A stretch of 26,593 bases of DNA from an uncultured Clostridia bacterium. Its GTDB lineage: Bacteria; Bacillota; Clostridia; Monoglobales; Monoglobaceae. Below, piece after piece: positions 5,206-13,972 of this stretch. The notes beneath the pieces are model-generated. The model did no database searches and had not been told where the DNA came from. It saw nothing but the letters and a program-made list of their open reading frames with translations. The stretch is taken from positions 1 through 26,593 of the forward strand of contig CAJTWN010000018.1 of the NCBI GenBank assembly GCA_910580105.1. The letters are read 5' to 3'. Numbering within the stretch: position 1 is the first letter of the stretch; every line of letters starts with the position of its first letter. Both the position numbers and the translations under genes were made by a program.

Positions 5206-5436
5206 TTCGTAAAGGCTGGAGGCATCGTTTTTGGCAACGGTCTCTTTGACCTCTTTAACCACGACCGTCACCGGCCGGGCACCAAAGGAAATGGTAATTC
5301 TGTCACCAACCTTCACATCATAGGACGCCCGTGCCACCTTCCCATTGACCTCCACACGTCCGCTGTCACAGGCCTCGTTTGCCACCGTGCGCCGTTTTAT
5401 CAATCTGGATACCTTCAAAAATTTATCTAATCTCAT
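5197..5436 (-). CDS. rqcP: RqcP, S4-domain ribosome-quality-control protein
   Basis: 79 residues starting MRLDKFLKVSRLIKRR, the classic S4 RNA-binding beginning of the YabO/RqcP/Hsp15 family, with NGKVARASYDVKVGD in the middle. RqcP binds stalled 50S subunits carrying peptidyl-tRNA and, with RqcH, supports C-terminal alanine tailing of the nascent chain. GAGGA lies seven bases before the ATG. An open frame continues upstream but lies inside mazG, so the ATG at 5436 was chosen. The start overlaps the end of mazG by 14 bases, indicating translational coupling, and yabM-mazG-rqcP matches Bacillus yabM-yabN-yabO. The final codons and the TGA stop lie inside a repeat hairpin unit, so the C-terminus may have been altered by repeat invasion. 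Confidence 0.92.
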   Translation of the reverse strand: MRLDKFLKVSRLIKRRTVANEACDSGRVEVNGKVARASYDVKVGDRITISFGARPVTVVVKEVKETVAKNDASSLYEQG

Positions 5437-6091
5437 TTTTCTTGTCCTCGTATTCTTCAAATTCCCGGATAAACGCCTCGTTATACCCTGCAAGAGCAAC
5501 TTCAGGTTCCACTCCGTTTTCCCGGCAAAGCTTAACCAATTCAAACAACTTCTTTCCCAACGCCTCTTCTGTATATTTTCCGCCAATACCGGGAATCTCA
5601 TACCCGGCCTTTTCCGCCTTTTTCTGGAGCTTTCCACATCGCATCAGCGCCGGCAGATTCGCGGACACACCGCGGAGTTCGGCCGTAATCGTCTTCTGTC
5701 CCCGGTCGCTTCGCTTGATTGCATCCCAATTCTTGAGTACCTCTTCGCTGTCCTTCGCTTCCACATCCCCAAACACATGGGGATGCCGGTGTATCAGCTT
5801 CCGGCAGACTGCATCGGTGACATCGCTGATGTCATATTCTCCGCTGCCTGCACCGATTTCCGCATGGAACACCACCTGCAGCAGCATGTCGCCGCTCTCG
5901 TCGGCAATCTTCTTCCCATCGCCGCCGTCAATGGCTTCCACCAACTCATAGGCCTCTTCTACCACATTATGTTTGATGCTTTGGTGGGTTTGTTCCCTGT
6001 CCCATGGACAGCCGCCCGGCGCGCGCAGAATCTTCAATATTTCACACAAATCTTCAAATGTGTATTTTTCATCCTCTGTTCTGAACTTCAT
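5423..6091 (-). CDS. mazG: MazG nucleoside triphosphate pyrophosphohydrolase
   Basis: 222 residues from ATG 6091, chosen because AGGAGG lies five bases before it; the upstream in-frame extension has no such site. It hydrolyses (d)NTPs to monophosphates and pyrophosphate, removing non-canonical nucleotides. The beginning (FEDLCEILKILRAPGGCPWDREQTHQS) is diagnostic. The metal-binding motifs are EEAYELVEAID and DESGDMLLQVVFH, at about residues 43-77. A second MazG half follows, more degenerate in the C-terminal part, with VSANLPALMRCGKLQKKA near the join. The methyltransferase domain fused in Bacillus YabN is absent. It lies between yabM and rqcP in one operon. Confidence 0.93.
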   Translation of the reverse strand: MKFRTEDEKYTFEDLCEILKILRAPGGCPWDREQTHQSIKHNVVEEAYELVEAIDGGDGKKIADESGDMLLQVVFHAEIGAGSGEYDISDVTDAVCRKLIHRHPHVFGDVEAKDSEEVLKNWDAIKRSDRGQKTITAELRGVSANLPALMRCGKLQKKAEKAGYEIPGIGGKYTEEALGKKLFELVKLCRENGVEPEVALAGYNEAFIREFEEYEDKKNEIR

Positions 6092-6169
6092 ATTTTCCTC
6101 CTGTTTCTCGGTCACCACAGCTGATGTCCTCAACCACGGGCCGGACATGCTCGTTCTTCTTCCTTCCGC

Positions 6170-7891
6170 CTATTTCAGCAGTTTGCATCGGGTAAGGATA
6201 GCGGCAATCTTTTCGCCCTTCGGCAGACGCAGTACATCCTCACGCTTGATCGCACGGACAGCAAAGACAGCAATTCCATAGAAAACGCCGCAGACTGCAA
6301 TTTCCGGAATGGCAATCCACCGGCTGAGGGGCAGGAAATGGTCAAGCACAAGGCCGAGCACGCCCATTGCGCCGGCGGCAATCAATGGCTTCGCCAGAAA
6401 ATCCACCACATGGAACCGCATCCCTGACACGCGGACAATACTGACCATGTTCAGGACGGCAATAATCAGATAACACAGCGTTGTCCCCAGGGGTGCGCCG
6501 TCAATTCCCAATATGGGAATACAGAAAAAGTTGAACAGCACCTTTGCCGCTCCGCCAATCAGCATATTCACAACGGGAACGTATACCTTTCCATAAGCCT
6601 GCAAAATTGCATTGGTCACCGAAACCAGCGCAACAGGGATGATTGCAACAGACAAAATGGACAACACAACATGTGCATTATAATCATTAAACAAAAGCTG
6701 GAGTACCTGTTTGGAAAGGCTTGCCATGCCCAAGGCACAGGGCGCTGCAAACAGCATTGCGATACGAATCGTGCTTTCGGTAATCGTCTTCGCCTCACCA
6801 CGCTGATGCTTGGCAACCGCCGCAGAGATGGCAGGAACCACACTCATCCCCAGCGCCACAATCAATGTGAGCGGAAGATTGAACATGGTAAGCGCTTTCC
6901 CCGTATACATACCATAGAGGGTCGCCGCCTTCTGTTCCAGCAGCGCTGCGCCTGTCCAGCCTTCTTCCAGCGCCTTTTCGAAAAATTTGGTACCCTCGCT
7001 GAACATAAAGGCATACTCGTCAAAAACAGCCGGGTTGGTAATCAGCCGCTTGCTGATGGTGGCCATATCAATCAGAGTAGTCAAAGAAGACACCGATGCT
7101 CCAATGGTAATAGGAATAGCAATCAGAATCAGTTCCTTCAGAATCACACTGCGGGGACGGACCGTCTCGGTGCGGTGTGCCAGCCGGTAATGGCGTTTAC
7201 TGAAGAAATAGATAACCGAGAGCAGCAGAAAAGACAGAAATGTGCCGATTGTCACACCAAAAATGGCACCGGCGGAAGCAAAGACCGTCTGGGTATGGGC
7301 TGAATCCACCAGCCGTTTTGCCCAGTCGACCGCCACCGAGAGCGCCGGGCTTACCGCCATGTGCATGAACAAAGCCGCAAGAGCAAGGCCCAAAAGCTTT
7401 GCCCCGGCCTCGATAATCTCTGAAAACGCGGTGGGGAACATATTCTGACGTCCCTGGAAATAGCCGCGGAAAGCCGATACCATCGAAACAAAGAACACTG
7501 CCGGGAAAATTGCACGGATGCCCAATGCGGCATCCGCAATCCCCACAAGATTTGCCAGCTGGTCCGCGAAAAAGTATAGGATCAGCGAACCAACCAAACC
7601 AATCACCGTCAGAAAACTGATGGCGGTCTGGAAAATCCGGCGGGCGTCCCGCTCGTTGTCCCTTGCAATACTTTCTGCCACCATTTTGGAAATCGCAATC
7701 GGAAATCCGGCGGTCGCAACAATAAACATAAAGGTATAAATCTGATAAGCTACATTGAAATAGCCGCTGCCATCATCGCCAATCAAATTAATCAGCGGAA
7801 TCTTGAAAACTGCGCCGATGATTTTGACCACCAGGTTCGCCACTCCCAAGACCAGAGCGCCTTTTATAAAGGACTGCCCTTTCTTTTGCAT
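6170..7891 (-). CDS. yabM: SpoVB/YabM-family MVF flippase-like membrane protein
   Basis: 573 residues from ATG 7891 (GGTGA upstream); a longer in-frame start near 8017 lies in the terminator region and was rejected. It is a polytopic membrane protein of the MOP/MVF superfamily with about 14 helices, beginning GALVLGVANLVVKIIGAVFKIPL and containing GFPIAISKMVAE and PLTLIVALGMSVVPAISAAV. Both are typical of SpoVB, YtgP and YabM proteins. Relatives export lipid-linked oligosaccharides or lipid II for wall and spore cortex. Position directly upstream of mazG and rqcP points to YabM rather than SpoVB itself; the substrate is not known. There are 78 bases between its stop and mazG. Confidence 0.88.
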   Translation of the reverse strand: MQKKGQSFIKGALVLGVANLVVKIIGAVFKIPLINLIGDDGSGYFNVAYQIYTFMFIVATAGFPIAISKMVAESIARDNERDARRIFQTAISFLTVIGLVGSLILYFFADQLANLVGIADAALGIRAIFPAVFFVSMVSAFRGYFQGRQNMFPTAFSEIIEAGAKLLGLALAALFMHMAVSPALSVAVDWAKRLVDSAHTQTVFASAGAIFGVTIGTFLSFLLLSVIYFFSKRHYRLAHRTETVRPRSVILKELILIAIPITIGASVSSLTTLIDMATISKRLITNPAVFDEYAFMFSEGTKFFEKALEEGWTGAALLEQKAATLYGMYTGKALTMFNLPLTLIVALGMSVVPAISAAVAKHQRGEAKTITESTIRIAMLFAAPCALGMASLSKQVLQLLFNDYNAHVVLSILSVAIIPVALVSVTNAILQAYGKVYVPVVNMLIGGAAKVLFNFFCIPILGIDGAPLGTTLCYLIIAVLNMVSIVRVSGMRFHVVDFLAKPLIAAGAMGVLGLVLDHFLPLSRWIAIPEIAVCGVFYGIAVFAVRAIKREDVLRLPKGEKIAAILTRCKLLK

Positions 7892-7996
7892 TTTTTCACC
7901 GTCTCCCAAAGGGAACCAACTCCTTTGTCCTAGAATAGTAATATCTATGCACCGGCGGGCAAAAAAACAACCGAAACCGCCGCATCCGATACAAGG

Positions 7997-8030
7997 AAAA
8001 CCGCCAGCAGTATCCAACCGGCGGTTTTTA
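7997..8030. terminator. Intrinsic terminator after the CorC-type gene
   Basis: AAAACCGCC (7997-8005) pairs with GGCGGTTTT (8020-8028) around a 14-base loop. On the minus strand the stem is followed by TTTTCC, so it fits as the end of the transcript from the gene at 8041-9372. Confidence 0.65.
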
Positions 8031-8040
8031 TCTCAAACAT

Positions 8041-9372
8041 TTATGCCTCAGCCTGTGCTTCCGCATCCACTTCCTGCGTCATACAGACCAATGTCTCTTC
8101 AATCCGGTGCTCCACAATCCGGGTCACCTTAATCTTTAACCCCTGGGTCTCTACATCGACGGCGCTGCCGTCATCGGGAATGGTTCCAAGGGCATCCAGC
8201 ACCATACCGGCAAAGGTATTATATTCTCCATCAATCAGCTTAATCTGAAGGGCTTCTTCCACATCCTCAATCTCGGCGCTGCCCAGGATCCTCCAGGTGT
8301 TTTCATCCACCTGCACAATTTCCTGTTCTTGTTCCGGTTCGTCATACTCGCTATAGAGTTCGCCGACAATCTCTTCCAGAATGTCCTCCTGGGTGACGAC
8401 ACCGCGGAAGCCGCCGTATTCATCCAAAACAACCGTAAAATGTGTATTTTTATCCTGCATCTGTGAGAATAGTTCATTTGCCTTGATGGTTTCGGGCACA
8501 AAATAGGGTTCCCGCAGAAGCGCCTTCCGGTCGCCGTTTCTGTCCTGCAAAAGCATCCGGTAAAAATCCCGTGTCACCAGCACGCCAATCACATCGTCAA
8601 TGGCATCGCCGCAGACCGGATAACGGGTATGATTGGTTTCGTTGATAAACGTCTCCCATTCGTCCACGCTGTCTTCCATCCAAAGTATATCCACATCGGT
8701 ACGATGGGTCATAATCTCTTCCACCGGTTTATCGTCCAGCTCGAAAATATTATGGATCATCTGTTTTTCATCATCGTCAATCACGCCGCTTTCCGAACCG
8801 ATGTCCAGCATCATCCGGATCTCTTCCTCGGTGACCTCTTCTTCAAAGTCCTTCGGGTTGATACCAAATATACGGACCAGCAGATGTGCCGCAGCGGTCG
8901 GCAGCCACACAAAAGGCCGCAGAATTGCCGCAACAAAACAGGTCAGTCCCGAAAGGGAAAGGGCCAGAGTCTCTGCCGACTTAGCGGCAAAGCATTTCGG
9001 CACAAACACGCCAATAACCAGATAGAAAAACAGGCCCGCCAAAATCAATACAAATACAATCAAAGTGACCGGAATATGTATAGAAACTGCGTTTTCAAGC
9101 AATTTTTTCAGCGGCTGTGCAAAAAACAACACTGTATAAGCGCTGATCAAAAAGCCCAGAAACAGGTTCAAAACTTCCATCGCTCCCATAAAACCGCCGG
9201 AGCTTCGGTCCAACAATTTTTTCAGCCGTACTGCACGGGGATTCCCCTCCTCTGCAAGCGTCTTCAGCCGGGCATCACTGAGCGCAATGCTCGATTCCCG
9301 GGCAAGTGTCAGAATGCAGCTAAGCACCAACAAAACACCAATCAACAACAGTTGCGGGGGCAACGTGTCCAA
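8041..9372 (-). CDS. CorC/HlyC (CNNM, DUF21-CBS) membrane protein
   Basis: 443 residues. Residues about 1-185 form the DUF21/CNNM membrane domain with four hydrophobic segments and the LARESSIALSDARLK motif. Residues about 200-320 hold a CBS pair (EEIMTHRTDVDILW, TRYPVCGDAIDDVIGVL, HFTVVLDEYGGFRGVVTQED). Residues about 335-430 hold the CorC_HlyC domain. Family members are linked to Mg2+ or Co2+ efflux and are often mislabelled hemolysins; the ion is not shown by sequence. The start is TTG 9372, with AAGGAT about ten bases upstream; an ATG close by is out of frame. It has its own consensus promoter (9431-9459) and terminator (7997-8030), so it is a single-gene unit between rpoD and yabM. Confidence 0.92.
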   Translation of the reverse strand: MDTLPPQLLLIGVLLVLSCILTLARESSIALSDARLKTLAEEGNPRAVRLKKLLDRSSGGFMGAMEVLNLFLGFLISAYTVLFFAQPLKKLLENAVSIHIPVTLIVFVLILAGLFFYLVIGVFVPKCFAAKSAETLALSLSGLTCFVAAILRPFVWLPTAAAHLLVRIFGINPKDFEEEVTEEEIRMMLDIGSESGVIDDDEKQMIHNIFELDDKPVEEIMTHRTDVDILWMEDSVDEWETFINETNHTRYPVCGDAIDDVIGVLVTRDFYRMLLQDRNGDRKALLREPYFVPETIKANELFSQMQDKNTHFTVVLDEYGGFRGVVTQEDILEEIVGELYSEYDEPEQEQEIVQVDENTWRILGSAEIEDVEEALQIKLIDGEYNTFAGMVLDALGTIPDDGSAVDVETQGLKIKVTRIVEHRIEETLVCMTQEVDAEAQAEA

Positions 9373-9430
9373 AAAAAATCATCCTTTCTTTCCTGAAACA
9401 AAATCTTCTTTCCCTATATATTTATAGGCT

Positions 9431-9459
9431 ATTATAGCAGGTATATACCATTTTGTCAA
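9431..9459 (-). promoter_or_regulatory. Perfect extended sigma-A promoter with palindromic spacer
   Basis: On the minus strand TTGACA (9459-9454), 17 bases, TATAAT (9436-9431), preceded by TG at the extended -10 position. Inside the spacer lies the 10-bp palindrome GGTATATACC (9440-9449), placed where a repressor could sit. It drives the CorC-type gene. Confidence 0.88.
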
Positions 9460-9525
9460 ATTTACCCAAAAATAATTACAATGTTTTCACCAACAGCTGA
9501 ACATACCATCCACCAGCCGCCGTCT

Positions 9526-10665
9526 TTATTCCAGATAGTCCTTCAGTTTCCGGCTGCGGCTGGGGTGCCGAAGTTTACGCAAAGCCTTGGCCTCAATCTG
9601 GCGGATACGCTCACGGGTTACATCAAACTCCTTCCCCACCTCTTCAAGGGTACGGGCGCGGCCATCATCCAGACCAAAGCGCAGACGCAGAACCTTTTCC
9701 TCTCTGGGTGTCAGGGTACTCAGTACATCCACCAGCTGTTCCTTCAGCAGGGTAAAGGTCGCCGCATCGGAGGGCGCCGGTGCATCATCGTCCTGGATAA
9801 AATCACCCAGATGGCTGTCTTCCTCTTCGCCGATCGGCGTCTCCAACGAAACCGGCTCCTGGGCGATCTTCATGATTTCGCCCACCTTATCCACCGGCAT
9901 ATTGAGTTCCCGCGCGACCTCATCGGGCAGCGGGTCACGGCCCAATTCCTGCACCAGCTGGCGGGAAACACGCACCAGCTTATTGATGGTCTCGACCATA
10001 TGAACCGGAATCCGGATGGTTCGCGCCTGATCCGCAATTGCGCGGGTAATTGCCTGCCGGATCCACCATGTGGCATAAGTTGAAAATTTATAACCCTTTG
10101 TATAGTCAAATTTTTCCACCGCTTTGATAAGGCCGAGGTTCCCCTCCTGTATCAAATCCAAAAAGAGCATTCCGCGGCCCACATAACGTTTTGCTATGCT
10201 GACCACCAGGCGCAGGTTGGCTTCTGCAAGCTTCCGCTTTGCATCTGCGTCGCCTTCGGACATCCGCTTTGCAAGCTCCGCTTCCTCTTCGCCGGTAAGC
10301 AGGTCAACCTTGCCTATCTCCTTCAGATACATCCGCACCGGATCGTCAATGCTGACACCGTCCGGCACCGACATATCGGTGAGGTCTTCCTGGGTAATCT
10401 CCAAATCCTCTTCGATGAGTTCAATCTCTTCATCAATGTTTCCGACAATTTCCACGCCGGCCTTTTCGAGATATTCATAAATCTTGTCAATCTGCTCAGG
10501 ATTCAGTTCCAGCTCCTCCAGCTTGTCCAGCACGTCTTTATATTCCAGGACGCCCTTCTTCTTTCCCTGTTCCAAAAGTGCCTGCAAGATGGCTTTCTTA
10601 CTCATGGGCTGGCTTTTATTGCCGTCACCATTCTGTGTCTTCTGTTTTTTCCCTTTTTCTTCCAC
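9526..10665 (-). CDS. rpoD: RpoD/SigA, primary RNA polymerase sigma factor
   Basis: 379 residues. It directs core RNA polymerase to TTGACA/TATAAT promoters, which abound in this window. In order: a short region 1.1 helical domain (about 20-90), region 1.2 (DPVRMYLKEIGKVDLLTGEEE), region 2 (NLRLVVSIAKRYVGRG, DLIQEGNLGLIKAVEKFD, TYATWWIRQAITRAI), region 3 (RIPVHMVETINKL) and region 4 ending VTRERIRQIEAKALRKLRHP. GTG 10665 is preferred: AGGAGG lies eight bases before it, but only two bases before the alternative TTG at 10671. Two bases separate this start from the dnaG stop, and the ribosome-binding site is inside the end of dnaG, so the two are coupled as in Bacillus dnaG-sigA. Confidence 0.97.
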   Translation of the reverse strand: MEEKGKKQKTQNGDGNKSQPMSKKAILQALLEQGKKKGVLEYKDVLDKLEELELNPEQIDKIYEYLEKAGVEIVGNIDEEIELIEEDLEITQEDLTDMSVPDGVSIDDPVRMYLKEIGKVDLLTGEEEAELAKRMSEGDADAKRKLAEANLRLVVSIAKRYVGRGMLFLDLIQEGNLGLIKAVEKFDYTKGYKFSTYATWWIRQAITRAIADQARTIRIPVHMVETINKLVRVSRQLVQELGRDPLPDEVARELNMPVDKVGEIMKIAQEPVSLETPIGEEEDSHLGDFIQDDDAPAPSDAATFTLLKEQLVDVLSTLTPREEKVLRLRFGLDDGRARTLEEVGKEFDVTRERIRQIEAKALRKLRHPSRSRKLKDYLE

Positions 10666-10667
10666 TG

Positions 10668-12464
10668 TCAATTCCTCCTGTATTTATGCTCTGCGCCCGC
10701 CTTCAGAATCTGGTCAAGTTCTTCAAGGTTTCCGGATTCCAGCATTGCAGACTGCAAGCGTTTATTCTTCTCTTTCATCATCACAGCCATGGGAAGCTGA
10801 CACGCCTCCTTCGGATTCTGTGTATTCTTGTCACTCATCAGTATTTCGCTGACCACGCCGGTCTTTTCCGGGTCAAACATCCCCAGAAACGCACCGATGT
10901 CAAAATTCTTTTCTGCGTCCGCAAGGGCAAAAAGTTTTTCCGCAATTTCCCTGCGGATTCCTTCTGAAAAATCTTCTGCCCCAAGACCTGACGCCTGCAC
11001 CTTTTTCAATGTACTGCGGTCGCACATCAGACTGAGCAAAAGTTTTTCCGCATTATAAAGCCCCATCTTGTCAAGGTCACGCCGGCCGCCCGTCTGCTGC
11101 TCGAAGGCTCTGCGCCGTGCCGCTTCCTCTCTGCGGCCGTCAATCTTCTGCTGCCGGTGCCGAAGCGCTTCCACCCGTGCAAGAATGCTCTCCGGGCGGA
11201 CACCGGCAGATTTTCCAATCCGCGCCGCATAAACCTCCGCTTCCACCGGATTTTTCATCTCGGCCAGCACCGCAGCCGCAGCCTCTGTGAAATCCACCTG
11301 GTCATCTGCATCCTCAAAGTCATATTGTTTCTTGATTTCATCTATCCTATACTCCACAAAGGGCTTCGCCTGTTCCACAAGCTCCATAAATGCCTCCGGA
11401 CCCTTTGCTTTGATAAATTCATCCGGGTCTTTTCCATCGGTTACTGTCAGGACCTTGGTCTTGATGTCCTCCTCCGCCAATATCCTTCCGGCACGGACTG
11501 TCGCCTTTTTTCCCGCTTCATCCGCGTCATAGCAGAGGACCGCCCGGCCGCCGTAACGCTTCACCAACTTGGCCTGCTCTGGCGTAAACGCTGTTCCAAG
11601 GGATGCCACCGCATTATGTATCCCTGCCTGATGCAGAGAGATTACATCCATATACCCTTCCATCAAATACAGCCTGCCGCTGTTGTTATTTTTTGCAATA
11701 TTCAAACCGAACAGGTTTTCCTTCTTCTTAAATATTTCCGTTTCGGGACTGTTGAGGTATTTGCCGGTATTGGGGTTGTCCTTCAGGATTCTGCCCCCAA
11801 AACCGATGATATTCCCCCGCACATCTATAATAGGAAACATCACACGCCCGTCATAAAAGGCGTCATAATAACTCCCGTTGTCCCGCCGCTTAATCAAACC
11901 GGCGGCAAACATATCCTCTTCGCGGTAACCTTTCTCTTTGAGATGGTTCAGCAAATTGTTCCAGCCCTCCGGCGCATAGCCAAGGCCAAACATCCTGATG
12001 GTCGAATTTTTAATCTCACGTTCTTTCAGATAGGCCATAGCCTCTTTTCCGCTCCCGCCAATCAGGGCAGAAAAGAAATACCGGCCCGCCGCCGCATTGA
12101 TTTCATAAAGCAACTTTTTCTTATCGGGCGAAGCGGCCTTATGACCGCCGCTCCGTTTGAATTCCGGTATGGGAATCCGCGCCCTGTCCGCCAAAAATTT
12201 CGCTGCATCCATAAACTCCAGATGCTCCGCCGCCATAATAAAGTTGAGTACTGTTCCGCCCGCACCGCAGCCAAAACAATGAAACAGCTGCTTGTCCGGC
12301 GAGATGGAAAGAGAAGGCGACTTTTTATCGTTATGCAAAGGGCAGAGCGCCGAAAACCGGTTGCCCACACGCTTTAACTTTGCATATTCGGAAATCACGT
12401 CCACAATATCGTTGCGGGCAATGACTTCATCAATAAAATGCTGAAATTCTATATCCCCGGCCAC
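10668..12464 (-). CDS. dnaG: DnaG DNA primase
   Basis: 598 residues. It makes RNA primers at the replication fork with the replicative helicase. The N-terminal zinc ribbon uses Cys41, His44, Cys63 and Cys66 (CPLHNDKK, FHCFGCGAGG). The RNA polymerase core follows, with the TOPRIM acidic motifs YLMEGYMDVISL and AVLCYDADEAGKKA. A helical helicase-binding C-terminus is present but divergent, as usual. The start is GTG 12464, behind AGGAGG. An open frame extends 47 codons upstream and contains CPYC, but it has no ribosome-binding site and is not conserved in the family as I know it. It lies between dgt and rpoD on the minus strand. Confidence 0.96.
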   Translation of the reverse strand: MAGDIEFQHFIDEVIARNDIVDVISEYAKLKRVGNRFSALCPLHNDKKSPSLSISPDKQLFHCFGCGAGGTVLNFIMAAEHLEFMDAAKFLADRARIPIPEFKRSGGHKAASPDKKKLLYEINAAAGRYFFSALIGGSGKEAMAYLKEREIKNSTIRMFGLGYAPEGWNNLLNHLKEKGYREEDMFAAGLIKRRDNGSYYDAFYDGRVMFPIIDVRGNIIGFGGRILKDNPNTGKYLNSPETEIFKKKENLFGLNIAKNNNSGRLYLMEGYMDVISLHQAGIHNAVASLGTAFTPEQAKLVKRYGGRAVLCYDADEAGKKATVRAGRILAEEDIKTKVLTVTDGKDPDEFIKAKGPEAFMELVEQAKPFVEYRIDEIKKQYDFEDADDQVDFTEAAAAVLAEMKNPVEAEVYAARIGKSAGVRPESILARVEALRHRQQKIDGRREEAARRRAFEQQTGGRRDLDKMGLYNAEKLLLSLMCDRSTLKKVQASGLGAEDFSEGIRREIAEKLFALADAEKNFDIGAFLGMFDPEKTGVVSEILMSDKNTQNPKEACQLPMAVMMKEKNKRLQSAMLESGNLEELDQILKAGAEHKYRRN

Positions 12465-12639
12465 ATCTGCCTCCTCCTTTCTTTTTCCCAAAAATCTCAA
12501 TTTTATGCCCGTTTTTGCCGAAAAAGCAAAATCTCCGGCACAATAGGGGCACATCCTCTGCATATAAAGCAGAAGACACTCCACAATATCTTCTATATTC
12601 GACACAAAAGGAGGTTATCCTCTTTTTTCTTCCCGGTTT

Positions 12640-13635
12640 TTATTGCCAAAACGCCGGTACGAAAAGTTCATTAAATTTTGCCACCGCATAGCGGTCACTC
12701 ATCCCGGCAATATAATCTGTCACCACGACCTCCAGCTGCTGCGTACCGCTCAGCCCAAACTGTGCCTTTGGTACCAAATCCGGATTTTCGGTCAGCTTTT
12801 GATACAGCGCCCGGATAATCCCACGCGCCTTTGTCTCCTCACCTTTCGGCCCCGGATTGAGATACACCCTTTCGAACATAAAGGCGCGCAGCCCCATCAT
12901 TGCGGCGTAAGTTTCCTCTTCCATCAAAATATCATCCTGCTCTATACTCGCACCGATGACCGCCTTAATCAGCGTATCAATCCGCTGGGAATGCCGTGTT
13001 CCCAACACATCCGTAAATTCCTTCGGCAAATCTTCCTCTGTCAACACACCGCCCCGGAGCGCATCGTCAATATCATGGTTGATATAGGCAATCTTATCCG
13101 CAAACCGCACAATCCTGCCTTCCAGCGTTGCGGCCTGTTTTCCGCCGGTATGACAGAGAATGCCGTCCCGCACCTCGAAGGTGAGGTTCAATCCGCCGGA
13201 ACGCTCCAAAACGTCCACCACCCGCAGGCTCTGTTCATTATGCCGGAACCCCTGAGGGCAGATTTCATCCAGCACCGCTTCGCCGGTGTGTCCAAAGGGG
13301 GTATGTCCCAGATCGTGTCCAAGGGCAATTGCCTCGGTCAAATCCTCATTCAGCCGCAGAGCACGGGCAATGGTCCGGGCAATCTGAGAAACCTCAAGGG
13401 TATGGGTAAGTCGCGTCCGGTAATGGTCGCCTTCCGGCGACAAAAAAACCTGTGTCTTATGTTTCAGCCTTCGGAAAGCCTTGGAATGAATAATCCGGTC
13501 TCTGTCCCTTTGGTATTCTGTCCGGATACTGCACTTCTCTTCCTTCCGTTTCCGGCCCAGGGTGGCATCGCTTTTCTGTGCAGCCGGGCGCAGGGTCTGA
13601 TATTCCGCCGATTCTGTCATTTCTCTGATCATCAT
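12640..13635 (-). CDS. dgt: Deoxyguanosinetriphosphate triphosphohydrolase-like HD protein
   Basis: 331 residues. It cleaves dNTPs, classically dGTP, to the deoxynucleoside and triphosphate, tuning nucleotide pools for replication. The HD metal site is visible: the His of RTRLTHTLEVSQIAR, the HD pair in ALGHDLGHTPFGHTGE, and the Asp of RFADKIAYINHDIDDA. The N-terminal RDRDRIIHSKAFRRLKHKTQVF is a signature of the type 2 subfamily. GAGGTG lies six bases before ATG 13635, which is preferred over the GTG nine bases upstream that overlaps this site. dgt-dnaG-rpoD is a common clostridial order. The 175-base gap to dnaG holds no clear terminator. Confidence 0.94.
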   Translation of the reverse strand: MMIREMTESAEYQTLRPAAQKSDATLGRKRKEEKCSIRTEYQRDRDRIIHSKAFRRLKHKTQVFLSPEGDHYRTRLTHTLEVSQIARTIARALRLNEDLTEAIALGHDLGHTPFGHTGEAVLDEICPQGFRHNEQSLRVVDVLERSGGLNLTFEVRDGILCHTGGKQAATLEGRIVRFADKIAYINHDIDDALRGGVLTEEDLPKEFTDVLGTRHSQRIDTLIKAVIGASIEQDDILMEEETYAAMMGLRAFMFERVYLNPGPKGEETKARGIIRALYQKLTENPDLVPKAQFGLSGTQQLEVVVTDYIAGMSDRYAVAKFNELFVPAFWQ

Positions 13636-13846
13636 CTCTTTCACCTCGCCATCATCTTATCGCTTACGCCGTACCTTTTATGGGACAATTCCCATCTGAT
13701 ATTGTAATATTCTGCAAAAAATCTGCATATCCTCTTTTTTCGTGCATGATTAGAAAATTTTTACATTTTTCACACACCCAAGCAGCTGCATATTCTCTCT
13801 TTGGTAAAAACGACAGTTTTATCATCCCCAATCGGGATACATGATA

Positions 13847-13873
13847 TTGACAAACAGGCATTTTTATTATACT
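13847..13873 (+). promoter_or_regulatory. Candidate promoter for trmK-nif3
   Basis: A perfect TTGACA (13847-13852) is followed, after a short 15-base spacer, by TATACT (13868-13873). The leader would be about 95 bases. The remaining intergenic stretch 13636-13972 between divergent dgt and trmK shows no gene I can support. Confidence 0.35.
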
Positions 13874-13972
13874 CTTTTATCATACATGATATCTGTTTGC
13901 AAACTTATACATTTTCAGCAAAAAGTCCATGACAAATACCATTTTTAACTCGAATTCCCAAAGGAGCATACT

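Noticed and set aside
4626..5249. Overlapping plus-strand frames through repeat array B
   Set aside because: The unit lengths are not multiples of three and all three frames are partly open; they have no start signals and are repeat artefacts.
5437..5637. Upstream in-frame extension of rqcP
   Set aside because: It lies wholly inside mazG in another frame; the S4 domain starts at the ATG at 5436 with its own GAGGA.
12465..12605. 47-codon N-terminal extension of dnaG containing CPYC
   Set aside because: A strong AGGAGG precedes GTG 12464 and the zinc ribbon begins where the family normally starts; the extension has no start signal.
13664..13861. Minus-strand frame of 65 codons between dgt and trmK
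   Set aside because: It has no ribosome-binding site and no recognisable pattern, and it overlaps the likely promoter region.
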